Below are positions 54,582-63,025 of a stretch of DNA of 64,000 nucleotides, one piece after another (the first letter of the stretch is position 1; each line of letters opens with the position of its first letter). Source of the stretch: Bacteroidota bacterium (GTDB taxonomy: Bacteria; Bacteroidota; Bacteroidia; Chitinophagales; Saprospiraceae); NCBI GenBank assembly GCA_017857395.1, contig JAFMDF010000002.1, forward strand, positions 1 to 64,000, written 5' to 3'. A program made the translations under genes and the position numbers. The notes under the pieces were generated by a model. The model had not been told where the DNA came from and ran no database searches. It was given only the letters and a program-made list of their open reading frames with translations.

Positions 54582-57500
54582 AATAATTCCCCATCCAAAA
54601 AACCTTCAAATTCCTTATCCTTATGTTCCAATAAAGGCGAAGCAAAATCTTCTTTATGAATATCTAAAGACCATTTCTCCTGCTTATCTTCTAAAAATTG
54701 AGGATAATAAATCCGTTTAATTGGAATTTTATTATAAAACTCTTTGCGGTGAATGCCATCAGGAATAGAGCCAATTTCAGCAGTCACTTTTACTAAAAAA
54801 CGTTTATCCTCTGGCGGATTTTCTGTTTTGAAAAAATGCAAGCCGCTTTCGCCCTTAAAAAATAAATTTGCACAAGCGCCTTCTATTTTAAAAATGATAC
54901 CGCAAAGAATATCACCATTTTCAGGAGTTATAAATTTAGATTTTGCAGGTTCTGCAAAATCTATCGTCACATATTCTTTTTTTTGATAACGACCTTTTAA
55001 TAGCTCTCCAATTTTATTATCTCCTTGAAAAGGAATCGTAGCCTTATACAAATCTTCTCGATACCAAATTGTTTTTAGAGCTATTTTAAATCCTTTTTTA
55101 TAGGCAATTTGCGTGTATAATTCTTTTAATTTTTGGGCATCTAATCCATAAATCACTAAAAAGGTTTTATTCCCAGCTAGATTGATACGACTATTTAATT
55201 CGATTTTAAACTGAAATAAATCTTTCTGCCAAACCTTTAATTGGTCAGCAATCGTCGCATCGTAAGTAGTCAAGCCCATATAAGCCATGGATACTGCTTC
55301 TTCCTGTTGTTCAATCCGTTCCTTTAAGTCCCGTAAATGTTCTTTTGTTTCTAATAAATAACTGTAGCGTTCTGCATTTTGCTGGTTACTCCAGAATTTA
55401 TCACTTGATTTTTTCTTCTTTCTTTCTAAAATTTCTATCTCACTCAATAAACGAATAAAGGCACTTCCTTCTTCTAATTTAGCCATTCTCCGCCTCAATT
55501 CACTTGCATGATCGGCGTAGTCAATTTTTTCTAATTCTTCTAATAATAAATCTAGTCCTAGTGGGTCTGCATCTATTTCTATAACTATCTTTTCGGCTAC
55601 GACGGCTATATTCGCAATTAATTGGTCTTCATTGTCATACGAATTTAATTCTTGTGCTAAAGGGATAATCAATTGCTCTTTGATGGTTCGTTGTAATTGC
55701 CTTGCTCCATATTCTGGGCTATAGCCAATTTTAGCTAAATGGTCATAAACGTCTTCTGCTAAAGTTAATTCTAACCGTCGAAATTGAATCCCTTCCAATT
55801 TTTTAAATAGGTCGATTTCTCTTTCTACTACATAATGAATCACTTCGCTAGACAAAGGCGCAAAAGGAATCACTTCATCAATTCGACCGACTAATTCTGG
55901 CCTAAAAAATTGTTGTACCGCACTCATAAAATGAGTCGTTACGGCTTCTTCATCGACTGATTGTTTTAAACTAATTCGATTCCCTTGCAAATTAGCTGCC
56001 CCAATATTAGAGGTCATAATAATAATCGTGCTACAAAAATTAACCAACTTTCCACTACTATCCGTCAATCGACCTTCACTTAATACTTGTAATAATAAAT
56101 CAAAGAAATTAGGATGTGCTTTTTCAATCTCATCAAATAATAAAACACAAAAAGGCGCTCTACGAACCGCCGCAGTTAATAAACCATCGACCCCATAACT
56201 TAAACCCGTCAAGCGCATGACAGAATAAGGGTCAGCATATTCACTCATATCGAAACGCACCATTTTATCTCGATTGCCAAACATGAATTTGGCTAAGACC
56301 TTTGCCAATTCTGTTTTTCCAACGCCTGTTGGTCCTACAAATAATAAGGAGGCAATAGGTTTACCTGTTTTAGTTAAAGCCGTTTTTACGGAAGCCAATA
56401 AATCAACGATGCTATTAACGGCACGTTCTTGTCCAAAAACATTATTGTTAAAATCTTGCTTGACTTTCGTTGGATTCATCGGTACTTCAGGGTCCACCAT
56501 AAATAAAGGCATACCTGTTTCTTCGCAGAAATATTGGAGTATTTCTGAACGGTCTAAAATTCTACTTTTTTCTTTTCTATCAACCGCCTTTTGATTGATT
56601 AAAATACTTTCTAAAAAACGAATCGGTTTGCCTGGTAAACCCGCATAAGGCGTAAATCGTCGATTCAATCTCAAGGTCTCTCTAATGGCTTCGGTCTCAA
56701 TATTAATGCGCCGAGTACTCGCTAAATTTTGTACTTTTTTTACAATGATTTCTTCTAATTCTTTCCGAGGTTCTTCTAAGCGAATAATTTGGAAAAAAGA
56801 TAAATAATTAGGGCTGCGCAATTCGATTCTTGCCATTTCTTCCTCCGTACATTCTGAAATCAAAGTGACTTCCCCTCGACCAATAAAAGAGCGCATATAG
56901 TCCGCCATACTTACACTATTGCCTTCGTATTGTCCGACCTCAAATAATTCCATAAAATTTCGGACAAAGAGCACATCCTTCGTACTAGCCAATTCTTTAC
57001 AGACGATAGCTAGTCCATCTTGCCATCCTGTATTTCCCGTTAATTCCTTAATCATGACCGAAGCAGTTGTTTCCCAAAAATCGCCTTCAATTTTTCGGTC
57101 TTTTTTCTGCCGCACCATTTCCCAGACCAAAGCCGTTTTGCCAACTCCCGATGCGCCAACCAATAAGACATTTCTATTAAATTTACCTTTTAAGGCTTTT
57201 TCTAATTGTTTGAGTGTTTCTTTTCGACCATAAACAACTTGACGGTCTATCTTTATTTGATGCGCAATTTTAGGTAATAATAAATCTTGTTTGCCATCTT
57301 GTAAAGCCTCCAATTCCTTTAGGTTTGGAAACTGAAAGTCTATATTTTGCTGCTCCATTTCTACCGCATCATGCCAAATACTGGCAATAATAGCATGAAC
57401 GGATTTTAATCGTTGTTTCCGAGCAAACTCCAAATGAATGGCATCTGCTAAGTTTTCTATTAATTTATCTATACTGTTGGCAAAAGTTTCAATACCCAAA

Positions 57501-57841
57501 ACTGGTACGATTCCCCAATATCCTTTGTCTCCTAACTCATTGAAAAAAAAGTCAAATACTAATTCAAAAGCAGGATAACTAATGCCATCTTTAGCGGCCT
57601 GTAGACTAATCTCCACTTTGTCTTGCTGATAATCCCCTTCTACATATTCATTTAAAATCTGCTGATAATCGCCTTTATTCAGTATTTTTTGCTGAAAAAC
57701 TTCGGCATATTTGCCTGCTAATAAATGGAACGATTCGTTTAGCCGAATAGCATCCGCATCCATCATCGGTACCCGAATGGTATTTTCCTGAAAGAAAGAC
57801 AATTTGAAAGCATAAAAAGGAATGGAAATCGTATAAGCCAT
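54578..57841 (-). CDS. Clp-type AAA+ ATPase with a C-terminal release-factor PCRF-like domain
   Basis: 1087 residues. 1-200: unrecognised N-domain, not the Clp_N repeat. About 200-440: first AAA+ module, Walker A GASGVGKT (229-236); the Walker B acidic pair is replaced by Arg294-Asn295 (VRNFMELF for IDELHTL), and the Arg-finger region is also changed, so hydrolysis is unlikely. About 465-755: second module, intact: GPTGVGKT (503-510), LLFDEIEKAH (567-576), TSNIGA (610-615), GAR at 712-714. About 775-1025: helical hairpin, then LVIYGLDAQKLKELYTQIAY-KKGFKI and FKGESGLHFFKTEN, which by eye follow RF1/RF2 (IHAGAGGTEAQ-DWA..RGFK and ETGVHRLVR). The GGQ domain is absent. Function unknown; probably an unfoldase-like machine with a ribosome- or protein-binding tail. 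Confidence 0.8.
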   Translation of the reverse strand: MAYTISIPFYAFKLSFFQENTIRVPMMDADAIRLNESFHLLAGKYAEVFQQKILNKGDYQQILNEYVEGDYQQDKVEISLQAAKDGISYPAFELVFDFFFNELGDKGYWGIVPVLGIETFANSIDKLIENLADAIHLEFARKQRLKSVHAIIASIWHDAVEMEQQNIDFQFPNLKELEALQDGKQDLLLPKIAHQIKIDRQVVYGRKETLKQLEKALKGKFNRNVLLVGASGVGKTALVWEMVRQKKDRKIEGDFWETTASVMIKELTGNTGWQDGLAIVCKELASTKDVLFVRNFMELFEVGQYEGNSVSMADYMRSFIGRGEVTLISECTEEEMARIELRSPNYLSFFQIIRLEEPRKELEEIIVKKVQNLASTRRINIETEAIRETLRLNRRFTPYAGLPGKPIRFLESILINQKAVDRKEKSRILDRSEILQYFCEETGMPLFMVDPEVPMNPTKVKQDFNNNVFGQERAVNSIVDLLASVKTALTKTGKPIASLLFVGPTGVGKTELAKVLAKFMFGNRDKMVRFDMSEYADPYSVMRLTGLSYGVDGLLTAAVRRAPFCVLLFDEIEKAHPNFFDLLLQVLSEGRLTDSSGKLVNFCSTIIIMTSNIGAANLQGNRISLKQSVDEEAVTTHFMSAVQQFFRPELVGRIDEVIPFAPLSSEVIHYVVEREIDLFKKLEGIQFRRLELTLAEDVYDHLAKIGYSPEYGARQLQRTIKEQLIIPLAQELNSYDNEDQLIANIAVVAEKIVIEIDADPLGLDLLLEELEKIDYADHASELRRRMAKLEEGSAFIRLLSEIEILERKKKKSSDKFWSNQQNAERYSYLLETKEHLRDLKERIEQQEEAVSMAYMGLTTYDATIADQLKVWQKDLFQFKIELNSRINLAGNKTFLVIYGLDAQKLKELYTQIAYKKGFKIALKTIWYREDLYKATIPFQGDNKIGELLKGRYQKKEYVTIDFAEPAKSKFITPENGDILCGIIFKIEGACANLFFKGESGLHFFKTENPPEDKRFLVKVTAEIGSIPDGIHRKEFYNKIPIKRIYYPQFLEDKQEKWSLDIHKEDFASPLLEHKDKEFEGFLDGELF

Positions 57842-57882
57842 AAATTTGTCTAGACGCTAATAAAAATATGCTGATAAAACAC

Positions 57883-57918
57883 CAAATTTAAGACTTATTT
57901 GGAATACTTTTACAAAAA
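57883..57918 (-). promoter_or_regulatory. Promoter of the Clp-like gene
   Basis: On the minus strand, TTTTTG (57913-57918) and TAAATTTG (57883-57890) are 22 bases apart, close to the -33/-7 arrangement. The leader would be about 40 bases to the ATG at 57841. Confidence 0.5.
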
Positions 57919-57937
57919 TTGCCTCAACGACAAATAA

Positions 57938-58681
57938 TTGTTTTTTATGAATTGGCCATCTAGAAATAAGTTTTTTGGTACTTTGTTAAGTGCTTCCAGA
58001 ACTTTAAGTTCTGGAAGCACTCTATACAGAATAGGGACGAAGCTACGCTCCTTGATATCATTTCTGAAAATGTTTTGCTATAGACAGGGGCATCCAGATA
58101 GCTATCGGGATACTTTTTTGGTATTTTCTAAGGAGCAGCGCTCCGAAACCGTCTGTAGAAATAAATTTGCTTACAAGATTTCCCTAAAGGAGCGTAGCTT
58201 CGACACCATCAAACCTAGGATAAACTTAAGCACCTTAAATACTAGAAACACGCCACTTAAAACAAGAAATAGCCTGAAGTTATCGCTCTGGATAGGATGC
58301 TTATTAATATGCTCTCTATTTGCCTGTCATGATAAAGCTGCTTTAACACAAGCATTAATAGCCGAAACTGTCACCCAAAAAGTAGCCAGTCATCAAAGAA
58401 AAAAAATAGCGACTTGTAAAAGGGAAGCATTAGCCGAAGCTTTAGAAATAGCCGATTCTGTGATGATTAAATTGGCGTTAAGCAAAGTAGATACAAGTGG
58501 TCAAGGCAATCGACCCTTAAAACCTGCTCGCCCTGAGTTAGATTTGCCTGTTGATACAACTCCGATAAAACCTTTATTTGAAGATACGATTATACGCTTG
58601 GAAGATACTGCTGTATTATTGGAGAAACCTAAATTGATGGAAAAAGATACTTTATTGAAAGACACCATAAAAAAAGGGTGA
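57938..58681 (+). CDS. Small lipoprotein whose 5' part is interrupted by palindromic repeats
   Basis: The frame is open for 247 codons, but only the last part looks like a protein: a lipoprotein signal LKLSLWIGCLLICSLFAC lies at residues 113-130, far from any N-terminus, followed by a charged 117-residue body rich in Asp, Thr and Pro. Between 57990 and 58202 the frame runs through palindromic repeats that do not look like coding sequence. No ATG, GTG or TTG lies directly before the signal; CTG at 58274 is the best-placed codon. So the real start is unclear: CTG, or an original start lost when the repeat came in. Function unknown. Confidence 0.5.
   Translation: MFFMNWPSRNKFFGTLLSASRTLSSGSTLYRIGTKLRSLISFLKMFCYRQGHPDSYRDTFLVFSKEQRSETVCRNKFAYKISLKERSFDTIKPRINLSTLNTRNTPLKTRNSLKLSLWIGCLLICSLFACHDKAALTQALIAETVTQKVASHQRKKIATCKREALAEALEIADSVMIKLALSKVDTSGQGNRPLKPARPELDLPVDTTPIKPLFEDTIIRLEDTAVLLEKPKLMEKDTLLKDTIKKG
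57990..58202. repeat. Cluster of nested palindromes (extragenic repeat)
   Basis: GTGCTTCCAGAACTT / AAGTTCTGGAAGCAC (57990-58004 with 58006-58020) is a perfect 15-bp hairpin. CGAAGCTACGCTCCTT (58038-58053) is perfectly complementary to AAGGAGCGTAGCTTCG (58187-58202). Between them lie ATCCAGATAGCTATCGGGAT (58092-58111, near-palindrome sharing GATAGCTATCGG with 44133) and GGAGCAGCGCTCC (58131-58143). It overlaps the open frame of the following lipoprotein gene. Confidence 0.7.
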
Positions 58682-58687
58682 CAATTT

Positions 58688-58730
58688 ATTCCAAATCACC
58701 ATAATTTTCAAAATCATGGTGATTTGGAAT
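58688..58730. terminator. Hairpin after the lipoprotein gene
   Basis: ATTCCAAATCACCATAATTTT (58688-58708) pairs with 58710-58730 with one mismatch. It follows the lipoprotein stop codon by seven bases. Confidence 0.65.
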
Positions 58731-58771
58731 CCTATAATGCACTATTGAAAAAATAATAACCCTTTAAATGA

Positions 58772-58807
58772 AAAGACCTCCAAGTTTTTAAAAAATTTGG
58801 AGGTCTT
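58772..58807. terminator. Terminator of the cysteine desulfurase gene
   Basis: AAGACCTCCAAGTTTTT (58773-58789) pairs with AAAAATTTGGAGGTCTT (58791-58807), one G-U pair. It lies about 35 bases past the minus-strand stop codon, followed by T bases on that strand. Confidence 0.7.
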
Positions 58808-58841
58808 CAATGTAAAATGACGGAGTTCTTTTTTGCTATTA

Positions 58842-59987
58842 TTAAGCCACCATCTCTTTTTTGATTTCAATAATATTTTTCAACTTTTCAAGTAAAAAAT
58901 CGACTTCTTCTTTTGTGTTAAAATGAGAAAAAGAAAAGCGAATGGTTCTTCTACCTGCTGCCGCATTAATGCTTTCTAAAACATGCGACCCTTTTTCTGC
59001 CCCGGAACTACAAGCACTTCCACCAGAAGCACTAATCCCTGAAATATCTAGATTCAACATCATCATATCCGACTTCGGATGCGGCGGAAAAGACACACTT
59101 AAAACGGTATACAAATAATTTTCTTGGCAACCATTGAATTGAATATCCTCAAAATTCTGAGTCAATTGGTCTTTTAAATATTGGCGTAGACCATTTATAT
59201 GGGTATGCCTTTCTTCCATTCCTGCTATCGCCATTTCTAAAGCTTTAGCAAGCCCTACAATGCCATAAAAATTTTCTGTTCCACCTCGCATATTGCGCTC
59301 TTGCGCACCGCCATCAATATAAGGTTTAATCATAGAGTCCCCATTGATGTAAACAAAACCAACGCCTTTAGGTCCATGAAATTTATGTGCTGAACCAGTT
59401 AGAAAATTAATTTTTGTTTTTTCCACATCAATAGGAAAATGTCCCATTGTTTGGACGGTATCTGAATGATATAATGCATCATGCGCCTGACAAATATTCG
59501 AGATTTTATCCATATCGGCGACAGTCCCGATTTCATTATTCGCATGCATCAAAGACACCAACGTCTTTTTATCAGAATTTTCTAATAAGATATTTAATTG
59601 GTCGTAGTCTACTCTTCCACATTTGTCAATATCCACAAATTCCAAAGTAATGTCATGTGTTTTTTCTAAGCTTTCAATTGGATGTAGCACACAATGGTGT
59701 TCCATTCTAGAAGTGATAATTCGTTGAACGCCCAAATCTCTAACGGAGCATTTCAAAGCCATATTTGTAGACTCTGTTCCACCAGAGGTAAAGAATATTT
59801 CTCCTATGGAAGCATTTATGGAATTGGCAATCGACTTTCTAGCTTTTTCAATAATCGAACGAGCCGTTCTACCCTCTCTGTGAATAGAAGATGGATTTCC
59901 AAAATTTTCTCGCATCACCTTAGTCATCGCTTCAATTACAATAGGGTCTAAAGGAGTTGTTGCGGCATTATCAAAATAAACTCTCAT
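58842..59987 (-). CDS. Cysteine desulfurase, NifS/IscS family
   Basis: 381 residues. This PLP enzyme frees sulfur from cysteine for Fe-S clusters, thiamine or tRNA thiolation. Lys202 in SAHKFHG binds PLP and Cys326 in SGGSACSSG carries the persulfide; HSDTVQTMGH and NRMRGGTEN-type (here RNMRGGTEN) loops are present. The active loop with SACSSGAEKGSHVL is the group I type. No iscU or other partner is adjacent. The start MRVYFDNAATTPLD is typical. Confidence 0.92.
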   Translation of the reverse strand: MRVYFDNAATTPLDPIVIEAMTKVMRENFGNPSSIHREGRTARSIIEKARKSIANSINASIGEIFFTSGGTESTNMALKCSVRDLGVQRIITSRMEHHCVLHPIESLEKTHDITLEFVDIDKCGRVDYDQLNILLENSDKKTLVSLMHANNEIGTVADMDKISNICQAHDALYHSDTVQTMGHFPIDVEKTKINFLTGSAHKFHGPKGVGFVYINGDSMIKPYIDGGAQERNMRGGTENFYGIVGLAKALEMAIAGMEERHTHINGLRQYLKDQLTQNFEDIQFNGCQENYLYTVLSVSFPPHPKSDMMMLNLDISGISASGGSACSSGAEKGSHVLESINAAAGRRTIRFSFSHFNTKEEVDFLLEKLKNIIEIKKEMVA

Positions 59988-60083
59988 CGAAACTGGTTTT
60001 ATTTATATTCATAATGGACATTCTTGTCCGTGTTTTGGTTAGGTGAAACCTTATAAGCAAAGTGCTTGTATTATAGTTCCCTA

Positions 60084-60091
60084 CAAAGTTA
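60084..60091 (-). promoter_or_regulatory. Possible -7 box of the cysteine desulfurase gene
   Basis: CAAAGTTA, that is TAACTTTG on the minus strand, lies about 97 bases before the ATG at 59987. No clear -33 element. Confidence 0.35.
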
Positions 60092-60220
60092 CCTCAAATA
60101 AAAATAAAAGCTATCATATACATGTTGAAAAGTTCATGCATTTTTAAAAGGTAGTAATTACTAGCTTTATCTGTATCTTTACACTTTCAAAATTATCAAT
60201 ACTTTGATTCAACCTTAGCA

Positions 60221-61060
60221 ATGGAATATAGAAGAAGAAAACAGCAGAATACCCACAAGAAGGATAAAACCACTTATGGTCCATTTAATCCAAGGGCGAC
60301 TAATCGTTTATTAACAAAGGATACAGTTGCTTTAAGTGATTTAGGAGATGATATTCGTTTGAATAAATATGTGGCGCATTGTGGAATATGTTCTCGTAGA
60401 AAAGCGGATGAATACATTAAACAAGGTTTGGTCAAAGTAAATGGGAAACTTGCAAATGAGCCGGGTATTCGCATCAAACCAACCGATGAAGTGCAATATA
60501 AAGGGGCGATTATCAAACCAGAAGTTCGTCGAATTTATGTGTTGATGAATAAACCTAAGGGGACTATCACTACTTCTAGTGATGAAAAAGGTAGAAAAAC
60601 AGTCATGGATTTAATTGGTACAGATGTTAAGGAACGAATTTTTCCTGTCGGACGGTTAGATAGGGAAACAACGGGTTTATTAGTTTTGACCAATGATGGA
60701 GATTTAGCTAAAAAATTATCGCATCCGAGTTATAATGTCAAAAAGATTTATCACGTCATTCTCGATAAACCTGTGGTCAAAAACGATTTACAAAAAATAA
60801 GAGAAGGGCTAAACCTAGAAGATGGCAAAGCAATAGTAGATGGAATTGATTACGCTCGTAATAAAGGAAAAAATGAAGTGGGGATAGAAATCCATATTGG
60901 TAAAAACCGAATTGTCCGCCGTATTTTTGAACATTTAGGCTATGAAGTTATAAAGTTGGATAGAATGTATTATGCTGGTTTGACGAAAAAAGATTTGCCT
61001 AGAGGTCGATATAAATTTATGGATGAGAAGGAGATTATTATGCTGAAGCATTTTATCTAA
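60221..61060 (+). CDS. RluB/RsuA-type pseudouridine synthase
   Basis: 279 residues. An extra basic N-terminus of about 40 residues precedes an S4 RNA-binding domain (about 46-95, IRLNKYVAHCGICSRRKADEYIKQG) and the synthase domain with VLMNKPKG and the catalytic Asp in GRLDRETTGLL near 147. The enzyme makes a pseudouridine in rRNA, usually 23S position 2605 for RluB; which base is not visible. Preceded by TATCTTTA (60174-60181), one base off a -7 box. The macro-domain gene follows 35 bases later. Confidence 0.9.
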   Translation: MEYRRRKQQNTHKKDKTTYGPFNPRATNRLLTKDTVALSDLGDDIRLNKYVAHCGICSRRKADEYIKQGLVKVNGKLANEPGIRIKPTDEVQYKGAIIKPEVRRIYVLMNKPKGTITTSSDEKGRKTVMDLIGTDVKERIFPVGRLDRETTGLLVLTNDGDLAKKLSHPSYNVKKIYHVILDKPVVKNDLQKIREGLNLEDGKAIVDGIDYARNKGKNEVGIEIHIGKNRIVRRIFEHLGYEVIKLDRMYYAGLTKKDLPRGRYKFMDEKEIIMLKHFI

Positions 61061-61095
61061 AAACGGCGTACGATATCGTAGGTTAAATTGGTATC

Positions 61096-61551
61096 ATGAA
61101 AACAGTTCAAGGAGACCTAATAAAATTAGCATTAGCTGGAGAATTCGATGTAATCGTTCATGGTTGTAATTGTTTTTGTACCATGGGTGCAGGGATAGCT
61201 AAAACTATTAAACAAAAGTTTCCAGCCGCTTATCAAGCAGATTTAGCAACGGCTAAAGGTAAAAAATCTAAACTTGGGCAAATTAGTTATGCGACCGTTG
61301 AATTGGCAACCAATAAATTAATTGTCGTGAATGGATATACTCAGTATCATTGGAAAGGCTCAGGGGTAAAAGCAGATTATGTAGCTATTCGGCAGGTTTT
61401 TAAAGCCATCAAAGATAATTTTTCAGGCTTACGGATTGGTTATCCAGCAATTGGTGCAGGTTTAGCAGGAGGCGATTGGTCGATTATTGCCAAAATAATC
61501 GAAACAGAATTAGCAGGAGAAAACCATACCTTCGTAGAATATAAGAAATAA
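61096..61551 (+). CDS. Macro-domain protein (ADP-ribose binding or hydrolysing)
   Basis: 151 residues, a single macro domain. The ligand loop 1 is HGCNCFCTMGAGIAKTI near 24-40, and loop 2 is YPAIGAGLAGGDW near 115-127. Macro domains bind ADP-ribose and remove it from proteins, nucleic acids or small molecules; the CxxxMGAGIA form is nearest to the Poa1/TARG1-type and bacterial one-domain members. No ADP-ribosyl-transferase is seen nearby, so a toxin-antitoxin role is not supported. It is 35 bases after the pseudouridine synthase and likely co-transcribed. Confidence 0.85.
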   Translation: MKTVQGDLIKLALAGEFDVIVHGCNCFCTMGAGIAKTIKQKFPAAYQADLATAKGKKSKLGQISYATVELATNKLIVVNGYTQYHWKGSGVKADYVAIRQVFKAIKDNFSGLRIGYPAIGAGLAGGDWSIIAKIIETELAGENHTFVEYKK

Positions 61552-61818
61552 ATAGAAAAACAGCCTAACTAACAGCGACATTAGGAACAAAACCCTAACT
61601 TTGCAGGCTTTAATAGCTAGGCGAAATTTAATTTTCAATTTTCAACCACTTTCGAGTATTGAAGATGTGAAATTAAAACTAAAAATAGCCATTCAGATTC
61701 CTATCGAAATTGGTTTTAAGAATGGCTTTAATAGCTAAAAGAAAAATATAGCGAATAATTTAATAATTAGATGTTTAGTTGAATTTATCGTTCATCATTC
61801 ATCGTTCATCATTCCAAA
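61552..61818 (+). promoter_or_regulatory. Leader of pheS with a promoter box and hairpin
   Basis: TAACTTTG at 61596-61603 is a perfect -7 box, giving a leader of about 210 bases. Within it GGCTTTAATAGCTA occurs twice (about 61606 and 61723), AGCCATTC and GAATGGCT (about 61688 and 61717) can form a hairpin, and a TTG-start frame (61601 to about 61738) ends with GFKNGFNS. These could be leader control elements, but no known pattern is matched. Confidence 0.35.
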
Positions 61819-62850
61819 ATGACGGTATTCGAAAATTTACAGCAAATCATCAAAGATATTGAGGCGGCTCAGCCAGCAGATTTAGCGGCATTGGAGCAAT
61901 TTCGAATCAAATATCTAGGCTCTAAAAACATTATCAAACCTTTATCTAAAGGCTTTCGAGAAGTACCGAACGAGCAGAAAAAAGAATTTGGGCAATTATT
62001 AAATAAAGCCATTCAAACGGCAGAGCAAAAGTTTCAAGCACTAAAAGATGGCTTGGAAACAGTTGCGGATGAAGCAGGAGGAGAAGACTTGGATTTGACT
62101 GCACCAGGAGAAGCAATTGCTTTAGGTTCTAGACATCCTGTGTCTATCACCATGAATCGCATCATTGATATTTTTGCTAGAATTGGATTTGCCGTAGCAG
62201 AAGAAAGAGAAATTGAAGACGACTGGCATAACTTCACGGCGATGAATACGCCAGAAGACCACCCTGCTAGAGATATGCAGGATACCTATTATCTAAAAGA
62301 TAGTACTTCCATGTTGTTGAGAACGCATACGTCTTCCGTACAGGCAAGAACGATGACGACTCAAGAACCACCGATAAGAATTATTGCACCGGGTCGAGTG
62401 TATAGAAATGAAACCATTTCTGCTCGTTCGCATTGTCAGTTCCATCAAGTAGAAGGCTTGTATATTGATAAAGATGTATCTTTTGCAGATTTAAAGCAGA
62501 CCTTATTATACTTTGCAGAGGAAATGTATGGTGTTGGTTCAAAAATCAGATTGCGTCCTTCTTATTTTCCTTTTACAGAACCTAGTGCAGAAATGGATGT
62601 TTCTTGCTTTATCTGTAATTCGAAAGGATGTAACGTTTGTAAATATACAGGTTGGGTAGAGATTTTAGGTTGTGGCATGGTAGATCCTCAAGTATTAGAA
62701 AATTGCGGGATTGATTCAACGGTTTATTCTGGATTTGCTTTTGGAATGGGCGTAGAACGACAAGCAATGATGCAATACGGGATTAATGATATTCGATTAT
62801 TATTTGAAAATGATGTTCGATTTTTGCAGCAGTTTCAGTCTGCTTTGTAG
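61819..62850 (+). CDS. pheS: Phenylalanine--tRNA ligase alpha subunit
   Basis: 343 residues. The alpha subunit charges tRNA-Phe together with PheT, which is not in the window. The N-terminal coiled coil spans about 1-85 (FRIKYLGSKNIIKPLSKGF). Class II motifs are present: motif 2 with LLRTHTSSVQARTM, IIAPGRVYRNETISARSHCQFHQVEG, and motif 3 with GFAFGMGVERQAMMQYGI. CFICNSKGCNVCKYTG is a Cys-rich insert, likely metal-binding. The gene is followed by a small hairpin and hisS. Confidence 0.96.
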   Translation: MTVFENLQQIIKDIEAAQPADLAALEQFRIKYLGSKNIIKPLSKGFREVPNEQKKEFGQLLNKAIQTAEQKFQALKDGLETVADEAGGEDLDLTAPGEAIALGSRHPVSITMNRIIDIFARIGFAVAEEREIEDDWHNFTAMNTPEDHPARDMQDTYYLKDSTSMLLRTHTSSVQARTMTTQEPPIRIIAPGRVYRNETISARSHCQFHQVEGLYIDKDVSFADLKQTLLYFAEEMYGVGSKIRLRPSYFPFTEPSAEMDVSCFICNSKGCNVCKYTGWVEILGCGMVDPQVLENCGIDSTVYSGFAFGMGVERQAMMQYGINDIRLLFENDVRFLQQFQSAL

Positions 62851-62881
62851 TTGATAGCTTATTAATTATTGAATTATAGCT

Positions 62882-62906
62882 ATGCCAAATTTTAAAAATT
62901 TGGCAT
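62882..62906. terminator. Short hairpin between pheS and hisS
   Basis: ATGCCAAATTTT and AAAATTTGGCAT pair almost perfectly around one or two bases, with T-rich sequence after it. Probably the pheS terminator. Confidence 0.6.
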
Positions 62907-63025
62907 ATTTCGACTCATTCCTACCAATAAAACCTTTCACATAAAAATTTAAAGCCAAATCTATTCGGTGAGATACATCCACTTTTAGATGTTAAATTTT
63001 AAATTTTGAATTTTAGATTTCATTC

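Noticed and set aside
54397-54720. 107-codon plus-strand frame across the GH3/Clp-like junction
   Set aside because: Out of frame with GH3 and antisense to the Clp-like C-terminus; composition not protein-like.
56274-57233. Plus-strand frames of about 105 codons
   Set aside because: Antisense to the AAA modules of the Clp-like gene, with no start context or domain.
57990-58202. Palindrome cluster as a CRISPR array
   Set aside because: Repeats are inverted and not evenly spaced, and there are no cas genes.
61096-61551. Macro domain as the antitoxin of a DarT-DarG-like pair
   Set aside because: No DarT-like toxin gene is adjacent, and the domain lacks the DarG C-terminal part.
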